From a bacterium (GTDB lineage Bacteria; Patescibacteriota; Patescibacteriia; UBA9934; GWF2-40-263), in assembly GCA_020057555.1 (NCBI GenBank), contig JAGVFR010000009.1, positions 1-32,241 on the forward strand: 32,241 nucleotides of DNA. The letters are read 5' to 3'. Under the pieces are notes generated by a model. The model was not told the origin of the DNA. It ran no database searches and worked only from the letters and a program-made list of their open reading frames with translations. Numbering within the stretch: position 1 is the stretch's first letter; every line of letters begins with the position of its first letter. Both the position numbers and the translations under genes were made by a program. Below, piece after piece: positions 9,452-16,822 of this stretch.

Positions 9452-10714
9452 ATGACCGAAGAAATATACACAGGGCTTGATGTTGGCTCTCATGCTGTCC
9501 GAGTGGCAGTTGGGAAACTTGTTCCAACTTCAGATGGAAAAGAGCAGATGCACATCATCGGCGCTGTTGAGGTTCCATCAAGCGGAGTAAACAAAGGAAC
9601 AATAACAAATCTTGAAGACGCGATTTCCTCAATTTCTCGAGCTCTTGAGCAGGCCGAAAGGATAACTGGAGTTCCTGTAAATTCAGCTTGGGTTGGGATA
9701 AGTGGTGGACATATCATTTCACAAGAATCAAGAGGTGTGATTGGAGTTGGAAGAAGTGATGGCGAGATTCGAGAGGAAGATGTTGAGCGCGCTATCGAAG
9801 CCGCTCGAACAGTCGCGACGCCGACAAACTACGAGATCATTCATGTTATTCCAAAAAGTTTTATTGTTGATGGTCAGCGAGGAGTGAAAGATCCGGTTGG
9901 TATGAATGGCATTCGGCTCGAAGTTGATGCACTTATCATTCAAGGACTTGGTTCACAAATCAAAAATTTAACAAAAGCAGTATATCGAACAGGGATGAAC
10001 ATCGAAGATTTGGTGTTTTCGATTCTTGCGACAGCAGAAGCTGTTGTTTCAGACAGACAAAAGGAATTGGGCGTTTGTGTTGTAAATATAGGAGCTTCGA
10101 CAACTTCATTGGTCGTTTACGAAGAAGGTGATGTACTTCACACCTCTGTTTTACCTATCGGGTCTGATCATATAACTTCGGATATAGCTCTTGGCTTGAG
10201 AACCTCAATTGATGTTGCCGAACAAGTGAAACTTCGTTATGCAACGTGCATACCGGAAGAAATAAATAAAAAAGACGAAATCAATTTAGCTGAACTTGGA
10301 GCGCCTGAAGATGAAATCGTGGGTCGACGATTTATTGCAGATATTACACAAGCTCGCGCGCAGGAAATTTTTGAATACGTTGATAAAGAGTTAAAGAAAG
10401 TTGAAAGATCAGGAATGTTGCCAGCAGGTTTGGTTCTAACAGGAGCTGGAGCTAAATTACCAGGAATGCTAGATGCGGCAAAAGAAACTTTGCGTCTCCC
10501 AGTGTCTCTTGGAAATGCAATCGGTATTACATCAGTGATTGATCGTGCCAATGATCCTGGTTTAAGCACAGCAATAGGTCTTGTTCTCTGGGGATATCAT
10601 ATTCGAGGAACAAGCGGTAAAGGGAATTTTGGAAAGATATTCAAATCATTTGGTGGAAACATGGGAAAAATATCTGGTGGATTGAAAAAATTGTTTAAGT
10701 CGATGAAACCGTGA
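9452..10714 (+). CDS. ftsA: Cell division protein FtsA
   Basis: 420 residues, full length. The actin-like ATPase frame is clear: phosphate-1 region TGLDVGSHAVRVAVG at residues ~5-20, the SHS2/1C domain with the SGGHIISQESRGVIGV block, phosphate-2 region VVNIGASTTSLVVYEEG, and adenosine motif LVLTGAGAKLPGM. The C-terminus is a Gly/Lys/Phe-rich segment ending KKLFKSMKP, the expected amphipathic membrane-targeting helix. FtsA tethers FtsZ filaments to the membrane and recruits the divisome. No ftsQ or mur gene is adjacent. A strong terminator separates it from ftsZ, so unlike in many bacteria the pair is probably not one transcript. Confidence 0.97.
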   Translation: MTEEIYTGLDVGSHAVRVAVGKLVPTSDGKEQMHIIGAVEVPSSGVNKGTITNLEDAISSISRALEQAERITGVPVNSAWVGISGGHIISQESRGVIGVGRSDGEIREEDVERAIEAARTVATPTNYEIIHVIPKSFIVDGQRGVKDPVGMNGIRLEVDALIIQGLGSQIKNLTKAVYRTGMNIEDLVFSILATAEAVVSDRQKELGVCVVNIGASTTSLVVYEEGDVLHTSVLPIGSDHITSDIALGLRTSIDVAEQVKLRYATCIPEEINKKDEINLAELGAPEDEIVGRRFIADITQARAQEIFEYVDKELKKVERSGMLPAGLVLTGAGAKLPGMLDAAKETLRLPVSLGNAIGITSVIDRANDPGLSTAIGLVLWGYHIRGTSGKGNFGKIFKSFGGNMGKISGGLKKLFKSMKP

Positions 10715-10728
10715 AGGAAAGGTCAGAC

Positions 10729-10753
10729 AGAGGTTGTGCACAACCTCTTTTTT
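10729..10753 (+). terminator. Rho-independent terminator after ftsA
   Basis: A perfect 20-nt palindrome AGAGGTTGTGCACAACCTCT (10729-10748) runs into a stretch of six T (10748-10753). It lies 15 nt after the ftsA stop and 6 nt before the ftsZ -35 box. Confidence 0.9.
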
Positions 10754-10759
10754 ATTTGC

Positions 10760-10788
10760 TTGACATTACTTTCGGCGATGCTTAAAGT
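10760..10788 (+). promoter_or_regulatory. Predicted ftsZ promoter
   Basis: Consensus -35 TTGACA (10760-10765), 17-nt spacer, -10 TAAAGT (10783-10788). Transcription would start near 10795 and give a leader of about 185 nt. That is exceptional in this window, where many core genes have almost no leader. Confidence 0.7.
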
Positions 10789-10821
10789 GTTAATGAATTT
10801 TTGTGCTCAAGTAAGCAGAAT

Positions 10822-10842
10822 TTGAACACATATAGTGTTCAA
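10822..10842. promoter_or_regulatory. 21-bp inverted repeat in the ftsZ leader
   Basis: Arms TTGAACAC and GTGTTCAA pair perfectly around the spacer ATATA. The site lies about 27 nt downstream of the predicted ftsZ transcription start. It could be a dimeric repressor operator or a small RNA hairpin. It resembles an NrdR box in outline (ACAC..GTGT), but the 5-nt spacing is too short for that consensus. A TATAGT at 10831-10836 could also be a second -10, with no matching -35. Confidence 0.45.
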
Positions 10843-10864
10843 CCACAACATCTTTTTCGAAATA

Positions 10865-10945
10865 ATCATTTTGAATCGAACCATGTCTCCGGGCCATCGG
10901 ACTGTCGCCGCTGTTCCCTACGACACGGTTCGATCTCAAAATGAT
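10865..10945 (-). ncRNA. Structured RNA-like element, copy B (unrecognised)
   Basis: A long imperfect hairpin sits in the ftsZ leader. Read on the minus strand, the outer stem pairs ATCATTTTGA with TCAAAATGAT, ATCGAACC with GGTTCGAT, and TGTC with GACA. The core contains AGGGAACAGCGGCGA and TGGCCCGGAGACATGG, both shared with copy A at 29789-29860. The minus orientation is preferred because one stem mismatch (A.C on the plus strand) becomes a G.U wobble, and because the unpaired core is purine-rich in that reading. The outer stem sequence differs from copy A but stays paired. On the plus strand it is a hairpin between the ftsZ promoter and start codon. Identity unknown. Confidence 0.5.
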
Positions 10946-10978
10946 AAAGAACAAAATGCTCGACTTAACATTAATTGT

Positions 10979-12235
10979 ATGGCTCAAGTTAAACCAGACA
11001 TAGAAACCTTTGCAAAAATTAAGGTAATTGGAATTGGAGGAGGAGGTGGGGCGGCAATCAATCGCATGATCTGTGACAACATTAAGGGTGTTGAGTTTAT
11101 TGCCATCAATACTGACGTTCAAGATTTGAATCAAAATCTTGCGCCAAAAAAGATTGCTATTGGCAAAACCATAACTCGCGGACTCGGAGCTGGAATGAAT
11201 CCTGATATTGGTTCTCGAGCCGCAGAAGAAAATCAAAATGAGATTCGTGAGGCTCTAAGTGGATCTGACATGGTGTTTATCACATGCGGACTCGGCGGAG
11301 GAACTGGTTCTGGTGGAAGTCCTGAAGTCGCGAAACTTGCAAAAGACATGGGCGCTCTTACGGTTGCTGTTGTTACAAAACCTTTTACATTCGAAGGCGC
11401 ACAGCGAAGACGTATAGCGGAAGAAGCATTTGATCGTTTGCTTCAGCATGTGGACGCTATAATCACAATTCCAAATGACAGAGTTTTGCAGATTATTGAT
11501 AAAAAAACTTCACTCATGGAAGCGTTCACGGTTGTTGACGATGTTTTGCGTCAAGGTGTAAAGGGAATAGCTGAACTAATTACAATTCCAGGTCTTATCA
11601 ATGTTGATTATGCTGACGTTAAAGCTATCATGGAATTGTCAGGCTCTGCTTTGATGGGAATTGGGCGCGCGTCTGGTGAGAACCGAGCGATCGAAGCGGC
11701 TAAGCAGGCCATCGCGAGTCCTTTGCTTGAACTCTCGATTGATGGAGCAAAAGGAATTTTGTTTACGATTTCTGGTGGAAGTGATCTTGGTATGCATGAG
11801 GTTGCTGAAGCCGCAAAAGTTATCACAGGTTCAGCAGACGAAGACGCGAAAATTATTTTTGGCGCAAACATCAACGATGATCTTGAAGATGAAATTCGAA
11901 TCACTGTTGTTGCAACTGGTTTTGATTCTCGAGAGCGACGCGCAACATCGCCAGGAGCTGTTGAAGTGCAAGCACAAGGAATGTGGTCGCCGAATTCTTT
12001 CTTGCGTGTTCGTGAGCGCGATGAACAGCCAGCTATGCATCACCAAGTTCAAAAAACTCCGCCACCTCGTTTTTCTCATAAACCAATTGAATCACATCCA
12101 GAATCTGTTGCAGTAAAACAACCTGAACCGAAAATTGAGCATAGACCAGTTAACAAAAACTCTGTGTCAGTAAAGGCGCAGACAGAGGAAGAGGAAATTG
12201 AAATCCCGGCGTTTATCAGAAAGAAAATGATGTGA
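10979..12235 (+). CDS. ftsZ: Cell division GTPase FtsZ
   Basis: 418 residues from the ATG at 10979 ([20 protein letters not shown]). The frame is open further upstream, but that part overlaps the hairpin element and does not look like FtsZ. Visible are the N-terminal glycine loop [13 protein letters not shown], the tubulin signature [13 protein letters not shown], the T7 loop region [11 protein letters not shown] and a C-terminal peptide [13 protein letters not shown], which matches the tail that binds FtsA. A variable linker of ~90 residues rich in Pro/Gln/Glu precedes that tail. FtsZ forms the division ring. No Shine-Dalgarno is visible. A terminator follows. Confidence 0.95.
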   Translation: MAQVKPDIETFAKIKVIGIGGGGGAAINRMICDNIKGVEFIAINTDVQDLNQNLAPKKIAIGKTITRGLGAGMNPDIGSRAAEENQNEIREALSGSDMVFITCGLGGGTGSGGSPEVAKLAKDMGALTVAVVTKPFTFEGAQRRRIAEEAFDRLLQHVDAIITIPNDRVLQIIDKKTSLMEAFTVVDDVLRQGVKGIAELITIPGLINVDYADVKAIMELSGSALMGIGRASGENRAIEAAKQAIASPLLELSIDGAKGILFTISGGSDLGMHEVAEAAKVITGSADEDAKIIFGANINDDLEDEIRITVVATGFDSRERRATSPGAVEVQAQGMWSPNSFLRVRERDEQPAMHHQVQKTPPPRFSHKPIESHPESVAVKQPEPKIEHRPVNKNSVSVKAQTEEEEIEIPAFIRKKMM

Positions 12236-12287
12236 AGAAGTAGGTTTTGGGTTTTAGGTGATAAGTTTAGGATGCTGAAATTGTAGT

Positions 12288-12315
12288 CCACGGCTTTAGC
12301 CGTGGTTTACTTTTT
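12288..12315 (+). terminator. Rho-independent terminator after ftsZ, built from a REP-like palindrome
   Basis: Stem CCACGGC / GCCGTGG with loop TTTA (12288-12305), followed by TTTACTTTTT. The GGCTTTAGCC core is the same as in the palindrome at 6964-6987. Its T-run forms the spacer in front of the nrdR -10 box. Confidence 0.75.
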
Positions 12316-12323
12316 GGTATAAT
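12314..12323 (+). promoter_or_regulatory. Extended -10 promoter of nrdR
   Basis: A perfect TATAAT (12318-12323) is preceded by TGG, an extended -10, with only a poor -35 match. The nrdR ATG is 11 nt downstream, so the transcript would have almost no leader. Confidence 0.6.
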
Positions 12324-12334
12324 GAATTTACTGT

Positions 12335-12823
12335 ATGCGTTGCGCTGTTTGCAATCACAAAGACACCAAAGTCATTGACTCACGAATTTCAACCGATGGA
12401 GTGAGTGTTCGTCGACGTCGTGAATGCGAGCGTTGCGTTTTTAGATTTTCAACTTTGGAAGAGATTGAATTGCTAGATTTAACAGTTGTAAAACGCGACG
12501 GTCGTCGTGAAAATTATTCACGCGACAAACTTTCTCGCGGGCTTGAAAAGGCATTGGAAAAACGCCCGTACACTGATGTTGGTTTTCAAAAATTGGTTCA
12601 CAAAATCGAACGTGATATTCAAAAGAAACGACGCGGCCAACTTACAACAGCAGAACTCGGCGACATTGTCATGAAGCATTTGAGATTGTTTGATAAAGTC
12701 GCGTACATCAGATTCGCATCAGTGTACCGATCTTTTGAAGATGTAAAAACATTTGAATCAGAACTAAAAAAACTTTTAGGGGAAAAGAAACTCGCGCTTC
12801 GCGCTTCCAAGCGGAAAAAATAA
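12335..12823 (+). CDS. nrdR: Transcriptional repressor NrdR
   Basis: 162 residues, typical of the family. The N-terminal zinc ribbon has Cys3, Cys6, Cys31 and Cys34 (MRCAVC ... RRRRECERC), and the ATP-cone follows from about residue 49 (VVKRDGRRENYSRDKLSRGL). The closing VAYIRFASVYRSFEDV is the conserved C-terminal ATP-cone block. NrdR senses dNTP/ATP and represses ribonucleotide reductase genes; none are in this window. A basic tail (RASKRKK) extends beyond the domain. The next gene begins 2 nt after the stop, so nrdR, htrA and pyk probably form one operon. Confidence 0.95.
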   Translation: MRCAVCNHKDTKVIDSRISTDGVSVRRRRECERCVFRFSTLEEIELLDLTVVKRDGRRENYSRDKLSRGLEKALEKRPYTDVGFQKLVHKIERDIQKKRRGQLTTAELGDIVMKHLRLFDKVAYIRFASVYRSFEDVKTFESELKKLLGEKKLALRASKRKK

Positions 12824-12825
12824 TT

Positions 12826-13944
12826 ATGGAAAAACGTTTGCAAATGATATTGATTCTTGGGATTGCTATTGCCGCTATTGTTGGAGCAATTTCAGGAGCA
12901 GTCGGTGGTTATGTTTTTTGGGGCCCGTTGTCATCATTAAGTTCTATTCAGCCAAAACTCTCTGACGCTCGAGTTGAACAAAAAATTGTTGAGCTCATTG
13001 AAGAGGAAAGCGCGACCATTGCTGTTGTTGAAAGCGTAACTCCGGCAGTTGTTAGCATTATCGTAAAACAAGACGGTTTTGAGATTTCCAGTGGTTCAGG
13101 TTTTATTGTTAGCGCAGACGGATATGTGCTCACAAACCGTCATGTTGTTGATGGACTTGGCACATCGCTTACTGTAATCACAAACAATGGTGAAGAATTA
13201 CAGGCGAAACCTATTGACACAGATCCGTTTCAAGATATCGCCGTGCTAAAAGTGGATGGAGATGGGTTCACGATTGCACAGCTTGGCGATTCTGACAAAA
13301 TACAAATCGGACAAACTGTGATTGCGATCGGAAACACACTTTCCGAATTTCGCAACACTGTTACAAAAGGTGTGATTTCAGGAATAAATCGTCGAGTTGT
13401 TGCGGGTTCTGCAGTGAACACTGATGTGATTGAACAAGCTATTCAAACTGATGCGGCAATCAATCCAGGAAATTCAGGAGGTCCGCTTATTAATTTGAAA
13501 GGAGAAATTATCGGAATCAATACGGCTGTGAGTATGGAAGGTGAATCAATCGCGTTTGCTATCCCGATCAATCAAGCAAAACGAGCAATTGAAGATGTGC
13601 GTCAGTTTGGACATATTGTTCGGCCGTGGCTTGGTGTGCGCTATGTTCTTGTGCAACAAGTTGAGTTGGGAGAACAAAACGGAAATTATGAACTTGGCGC
13701 TATGATAGTTGAAGGATCGCAACCCGGACAACCAGGTGTGATTCCTGGAAGTCCGGCGCAACTCGCTGGTTTGAAAGAGGGAGATATAATTGTAAGTATT
13801 GATGGAACGCGATTGTCGAAAGATGATTCGCTTTCAAAACTGGTTTCAGCGCGACGTCCGGGAGAAACAATTGAACTTGAAATCTTGCGAAACGCTGTTT
13901 TGCAAAAGATTTCAGTTACACTTGCAGAATATAAAACCGAATAA
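12826..13944 (+). CDS. htrA: HtrA/DegP-family trypsin-like serine protease with PDZ domain
   Basis: 372 residues. An N-terminal membrane anchor (residues ~7-32, LILGIAIAAIVGAISGAVGG) is followed by a trypsin-like domain with an intact triad: His106 in LTNRHVVDG, Asp137 in FQDIAVLK and Ser217 in NPGNSGGP. One PDZ domain covers residues ~265-370, with an insertion GSQPGQPGVIPGSPAQLAGLKEGD. These proteases degrade or refold damaged extracytoplasmic proteins. It begins 2 nt after nrdR and ends 6 nt before pyk. A second member, lacking the triad, is encoded at 30676-31740. Confidence 0.95.
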   Translation: MEKRLQMILILGIAIAAIVGAISGAVGGYVFWGPLSSLSSIQPKLSDARVEQKIVELIEEESATIAVVESVTPAVVSIIVKQDGFEISSGSGFIVSADGYVLTNRHVVDGLGTSLTVITNNGEELQAKPIDTDPFQDIAVLKVDGDGFTIAQLGDSDKIQIGQTVIAIGNTLSEFRNTVTKGVISGINRRVVAGSAVNTDVIEQAIQTDAAINPGNSGGPLINLKGEIIGINTAVSMEGESIAFAIPINQAKRAIEDVRQFGHIVRPWLGVRYVLVQQVELGEQNGNYELGAMIVEGSQPGQPGVIPGSPAQLAGLKEGDIIVSIDGTRLSKDDSLSKLVSARRPGETIELEILRNAVLQKISVTLAEYKTE

Positions 13945-13950
13945 TTTTTT

Positions 13951-15351
13951 ATGCTTCGACGAACAAAAATTGTGTGCACGATCGGTCCGGCGTGCGAAAA
14001 AGAAACTATACTTAAAGCAATGATACGCGGAGGAATGGACGCGGCGCGTTTGAATTTTTCACATGGCACACATGCCGGACACAAACGGCTTTTGCGCAAT
14101 GTTCGACGTGCATCAAATTCTGCTCATAAGTTTGTAACAGTGATAGGAGATCTTCAAGGTCCAAAAATTCGGTTAGGTGAATTGCCAAAAGATGGCGTCG
14201 AACTTAAAAATAATGAGACTTATATTTTTTCAACAGAGATTGACGGATACGAAGGTTCAAAGTTTTCAGTTACATACAAACAATTACATAAAGATGTAAA
14301 AGCTGGCCATAGGCTTTTGATAGATGATGGTTTGATTGAAATGAAAATTGTAAAAATTATTGGAAAAGATATTCATGCAAAAGTTAAAAATGGTGGAACA
14401 GTTACTTCGCACAAAGGATTAAATTTTCCAGACTCAAAACTTTCTGTTTCTTCTCTAACACAAAAAGATCGAGAGGACGTAAAGTTTGCTGTTCAGATTG
14501 GTGTTGAATGGATCGCGCTTTCATTTGTGAAATGCGCGGCTGATGTTCGGTTGCTCAAGAAGTTGATCAAAAAAGTTGTTCAAGCAGGACAGATACTTCC
14601 ACGCGTTATTGTAAAAATTGAAAAACATGAAGCCATTGAAGCGTTCGATGAAATTCTTAAAGAGGCTGATGGCGTGATGATTGCTCGCGGGGACTTAGGA
14701 ATTGAAATTCCTGCGGAAGAAGTTCCAGTTCGACAAAAACAGTTGATAGAAAAATGTAGAGCCGCTGGAAAACCAGTTATTGTTGCAACACAAATGCTTG
14801 ATTCAATGATTCGCAATCCACGTCCAACTCGCGCTGAAGTATCTGATGTTGCAAATGCAGTATTTGATCACACTGACGCTGTTATGCTTTCTGGTGAAAC
14901 AGCATCAGGAAAGTTTCCGCTTGCCGCGGTCAAAACAATGGCAACAATTGTAAAAGAAGCAGAGGCATCTCCATTTGATGATGTTGTTTTTGATCCGCCG
15001 CCTGTGAAAGATTTAATCGGGTCTGTCGCGCAAGCTGTCAAACTCGCGGCAACACAAAAAACAATTGACGGGGTTTTGGTTTCAACGGAGTTGGTAGACT
15101 GGTCAGAAAGCGTTCTGCGTTTTCATCCAGAAATTCCTCTTTTTATAGCATGTCCAACACAAATGCAGGCTCGTCAGGTTTCAATGAGGTGGGGAAGTGA
15201 AGCTTTTGTATTAAAAAATGTCCGTGAGAAAACATTTGTTACGCGAGTGCTTCGTATTCTCAAATCCGAGAAAAAAGTTCGTAAAGGAATGCGGCTTGCC
15301 GTTATACTTGGCGGCCGTCACGGCGAAGCGTTTGATGTTATCATTGTCTGA
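13951..15351 (+). CDS. pyk: Pyruvate kinase
   Basis: 466 residues, the single-copy length without an extra C-terminal PEP-utiliser domain. Motifs are RRTKIVCTIGPA at the start, MDAARLNFSHGTH, GDLQGPKIRLGE, the active-site block VIVKIEKHEAIEAFDEI with its catalytic Lys, MIARGDLGIEIPAEEVP, and TRAEVSDVANAV...VMLSGETASGKFP. It converts phosphoenolpyruvate and ADP to pyruvate and ATP, the last step of glycolysis. Probably co-transcribed with nrdR and htrA. Its TGA stop (15349-15351) lies inside a dispersed REP-like repeat (15348-15369), so a repeat insertion appears to define the end of the gene without losing known core sequence. Confidence 0.97.
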   Translation: MLRRTKIVCTIGPACEKETILKAMIRGGMDAARLNFSHGTHAGHKRLLRNVRRASNSAHKFVTVIGDLQGPKIRLGELPKDGVELKNNETYIFSTEIDGYEGSKFSVTYKQLHKDVKAGHRLLIDDGLIEMKIVKIIGKDIHAKVKNGGTVTSHKGLNFPDSKLSVSSLTQKDREDVKFAVQIGVEWIALSFVKCAADVRLLKKLIKKVVQAGQILPRVIVKIEKHEAIEAFDEILKEADGVMIARGDLGIEIPAEEVPVRQKQLIEKCRAAGKPVIVATQMLDSMIRNPRPTRAEVSDVANAVFDHTDAVMLSGETASGKFPLAAVKTMATIVKEAEASPFDDVVFDPPPVKDLIGSVAQAVKLAATQKTIDGVLVSTELVDWSESVLRFHPEIPLFIACPTQMQARQVSMRWGSEAFVLKNVREKTFVTRVLRILKSEKKVRKGMRLAVILGGRHGEAFDVIIV

Positions 15352-15369
15352 GCCTGTCGAAGGCAGTAG
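15348..15369. repeat. Dispersed CTGAGCCTGTCGAAGGCAGTA-type repeat between two convergent genes
   Basis: A 22-bp repeat provides the pyk stop codon and ends at the base next to the stop of the convergent 15370 gene. It is the entire junction. Related copies lie at 24761-24783, 24808-24824 (inverted) and 28997-29020. The type is a widespread bacterial intergenic repeat. Confidence 0.75.
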
Positions 15370-16035
15370 CTACGGATTCAACAGTTCTGCAAAAAGTGAT
15401 TCTTCATTTCCATCTTCTACAACTCGCGTTAGTTTTGAAATAATTTTGTACGGTTTGTTTTGAACAAAAACATTAGCGATCTGCCAGTCATTTTTGTTTT
15501 CAGTCCACGGTTTATCATCCGTTGAAAGAAAGACCGATTGCTCAAGATTTGTGTTTGATTCCCATCCTTCTTTCATTACGAGATCGTCAGAGACTTTTGT
15601 TTCCAAAAATTTCCAAAACATTTTTTCAGTACGCGCGCTTGGTTTTTCATTTGATGTTTTCCAAGTTTTGCAATCCGGATCCCCGCATGCTTGAACAACA
15701 AATGTGTACCCTGTATCAGGGTCAAGATCAGAAACATCCAAACTCACACGTTCATGCTCGCCGGCTTCTGTTCTTGACCAACCTGTTTCTGGATTAGTGA
15801 CAGTGATGAGAAAATGATTATACGTTGTTTCGGGTTTTTGCCATGTCAGACGAATAAACGAAGAAGAGCCGCGTTCTGTTTCAGCAATGAGCTGTGGCCG
15901 AAATACAGACGTCTGGAGATTTGAGTTCCATAATGTTTTGTCAGAATCTGTTTTTTGCTGTGTCCAAAAGAAAAAAGCAACGGCCAGGATTAAGATGATT
16001 AAAATTCCTACAATAATTGCGTTTTTGTATTTCAT
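15370..16035 (-). CDS. Membrane-anchored protein with fibronectin type III-like domain
   Basis: 221 residues. A short basic N-terminus and one membrane segment (residues ~5-25, NAIIVGILIILILAVAFFFW) tether it. Residues ~48-125 resemble an FnIII domain: FIRLTWQKPETTYNHFLITV, then SLDVSDLDPDTGYTFVVQACG. The remaining ~95 residues (from KMFWKFLE) are unrecognised and mostly hydrophilic. The domain probably lies outside the membrane and may bind protein or carbohydrate, but no specific function can be named. It converges on pyk with only the repeat between them. No clear ribosome binding site is seen. Confidence 0.75.
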   Translation of the reverse strand: MKYKNAIIVGILIILILAVAFFFWTQQKTDSDKTLWNSNLQTSVFRPQLIAETERGSSSFIRLTWQKPETTYNHFLITVTNPETGWSRTEAGEHERVSLDVSDLDPDTGYTFVVQACGDPDCKTWKTSNEKPSARTEKMFWKFLETKVSDDLVMKEGWESNTNLEQSVFLSTDDKPWTENKNDWQIANVFVQNKPYKIISKLTRVVEDGNEESLFAELLNP

Positions 16036-16069
16036 ATAGTTTGTTTAAACATATCATACACAATACTAA

Positions 16070-16096
16070 AAAAAGAAAAAGACCCGAGTTGGGTCT
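16070..16096 (-). terminator. Terminator of the 16095-16337 gene
   Basis: On the minus strand AGACCC-AACTC-GGGTCT is followed by TTTTTCTTTTTTT. The hairpin overlaps the gene's stop codon. Confidence 0.8.
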
Positions 16097-16337
16097 AGTG
16101 AGCATCGCTTTTGATTCGACTGGTGATATTGGCTATGATCTTGTCGCGATCGTCTGAATCTAGTGGTCCAAACAGATACCATGCGTCTATCGTTCTATGC
16201 AGACTTTGTACAAAGTCGAAGTAAGAAAAAAATAGCATGTAAGTCCCTGTGTCGTGATCATTGAGCGTAAGGTGGAGAATTAGGCTCCCTCCTTCGAATT
16301 GTTCGATTCGAAAACCGAATTTTTTTCCTTGTTCCAT
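16095..16337 (-). CDS. Small hypothetical protein
   Basis: 80 residues, no recognised family. The sequence is soluble-looking with an aromatic-rich middle (MLFFSYFDFVQSLH) and a basic C-terminus. It is supported as a real gene by an AAGGAG Shine-Dalgarno 7 nt upstream of the ATG, a TTGACA promoter (16360-16389) and a terminator overlapping its stop. It is a compact single-gene unit of the same style as 16823-17206. Function unknown. Confidence 0.7.
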   Translation of the reverse strand: MEQGKKFGFRIEQFEGGSLILHLTLNDHDTGTYMLFFSYFDFVQSLHRTIDAWYLFGPLDSDDRDKIIANITSRIKSDAH

Positions 16338-16359
16338 GACCGCTCCTTTCTGAGTAAAG

Positions 16360-16389
16360 AAAATATCATAAATAGGAGAATTTTGTCAA
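16360..16389 (-). promoter_or_regulatory. Predicted promoter of the 16337 gene
   Basis: Minus strand: -35 TTGACA (16389-16384), 18-nt spacer, -10 TATTTT (16365-16360). It starts 20 nt beyond the terminator of the tRNA-like element. Confidence 0.55.
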
Positions 16390-16408
16390 CGGTCGTTGCT
16401 CGATAAAT

Positions 16409-16443
16409 AGAAAAACAACCCGATGTATTCAGATTGTTTTTCT
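16409..16443 (-). terminator. Terminator-like hairpin after the tRNA-derived element
   Basis: Stem AGAAAAACAA / TTGTTTTTCT (10 bp). It begins on the final A of the CCA-like end of the element, exactly as the tRNA-Asp terminator begins on its CCA. Confidence 0.6.
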
Positions 16444-16462
16444 GGCGGACCGGACGGGATTC
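16438..16462 (-). repeat. 25-bp direct copy of the tRNA-Asp 3' end
   Basis: Identical to 16624-16648, which covers the acceptor 3' strand, CCA and part of the T arm of tRNA-Asp plus 5 nt beyond. The copies are 186 bp apart. A duplicated tRNA 3' end can mark an attachment site or a degenerate tRNA copy. Confidence 0.8.
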
Positions 16463-16581
16463 CTCCTCCCCCGTCGCTCGCTCGTTCCGCTAAGCGGAAC
16501 AGGCTCGTTCCTCCTCCGGAGCCGGGGTCGACAAAAACATGAAGCAGTTTATATTTTTGTCGTACCCTTCGAATCCAGTCC
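16443..16581 (-). ncRNA. tRNA-Asp-derived structured element (pseudo-tRNA or novel RNA)
   Basis: Read on the minus strand it starts GGACTGG and ends CCGGTCC-G-CCA, which pair as a 7-bp acceptor stem (one G.U). An alternative, longer closing stem is GGACTGGATTC with GAATCCCGTCC (one mismatch). Inside lie hairpins CGACAAAAA/TTTTTGTCG, GGCTC/GAGCC with loop CGGAGGAGGAAC, and GTTCCGC-TTA-GCGGAAC. GGAGGAGGAA occurs twice. No tRNA D arm or anticodon arm is recognisable, and the T-loop TTCGAAT is replaced by a longer purine-rich loop. A terminator hairpin follows directly. It is either a tRNA-Asp gene copy whose body was replaced, or a structured RNA with a tRNA-like end. I see no ORF in it. Confidence 0.4.
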
Positions 16582-16594
16582 GTTATTCATACAA

Positions 16595-16629
16595 GAAAAG
16601 ACGACCAACAAAAGTCAGTCGTCTTTTCT
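16595..16629 (-). terminator. Terminator of tRNA-Asp
   Basis: A perfect 12-bp stem AGAAAAGACGAC / GTCGTCTTTTCT starts at the final A of CCA. Its U-rich 3' arm (TTTTCTT) is suitable for termination. The loop resembles that of the hairpin at 17303-17350 (shared CGACTGACTTTTGT). Confidence 0.8.
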
Positions 16630-16706
16630 GGCGGACCGGACGGGATTCGAACCCGCGATCTTCTCCGTGACAGGGAGACGTGTTAACCGGGCTACACCAC
16701 CGATCC
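16629..16706 (-). tRNA. tRNA-Asp (GTC anticodon)
   Basis: The minus strand folds as a full cloverleaf. The acceptor is GGATCGG / CCGGTCC (one G.U), the anticodon stem-loop TCTCC-CTGTCAC-GGAGA has anticodon GTC, and the T arm GCGGG-TTCGAAT-CCCGT is intact. CCA is encoded. A promoter lies 24 nt upstream and a terminator starts on the CCA, making a single-gene transcription unit. Confidence 0.97.
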
Positions 16707-16729
16707 ATAGGGTGTATAAATGCGTCGGC

Positions 16730-16758
16730 ATAGTAGCATGATATTTTTATGTCTGCAA
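16730..16758 (-). promoter_or_regulatory. Predicted tRNA-Asp promoter
   Basis: Minus strand: -35 TTGCAG (16758-16753), 17-nt spacer, -10 TACTAT (16735-16730). The start would lie about 17 nt before the mature tRNA 5' end. Confidence 0.65.
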
Positions 16759-16782
16759 GGAACGTTAGAATATAAAAATTTT

Positions 16783-16813
16783 ATAAAAAAATCCGCTCAA
16801 TGAGATGGGCGGA
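16783..16813 (-). terminator. Terminator of the 16823-17206 gene
   Basis: Minus strand: TCCGC / GCGGA stem followed by a run of seven T. Confidence 0.65.
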
Positions 16814-16822
16814 GAGGTCTGT

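Noticed and set aside
10824-10840. NrdR box in the ftsZ leader
   Set aside because: ACAC and GTGT are only 5 nt apart; the NrdR consensus needs about 8. Kept only as an unidentified inverted repeat.
10835-10978. N-terminal extension of FtsZ in the open frame before 10979
   Set aside because: The extension overlaps the inverted repeat and hairpin B, has no FtsZ similarity, and the MAQVKP start gives a normal FtsZ N-terminus.
16470-16530. SRP (4.5S) RNA suggested by CTCCGGAGGAGGAAC on the minus strand
   Set aside because: The conserved SRP domain IV loop (TCAGG facing AGCAGC) is absent and the hairpin closes differently.
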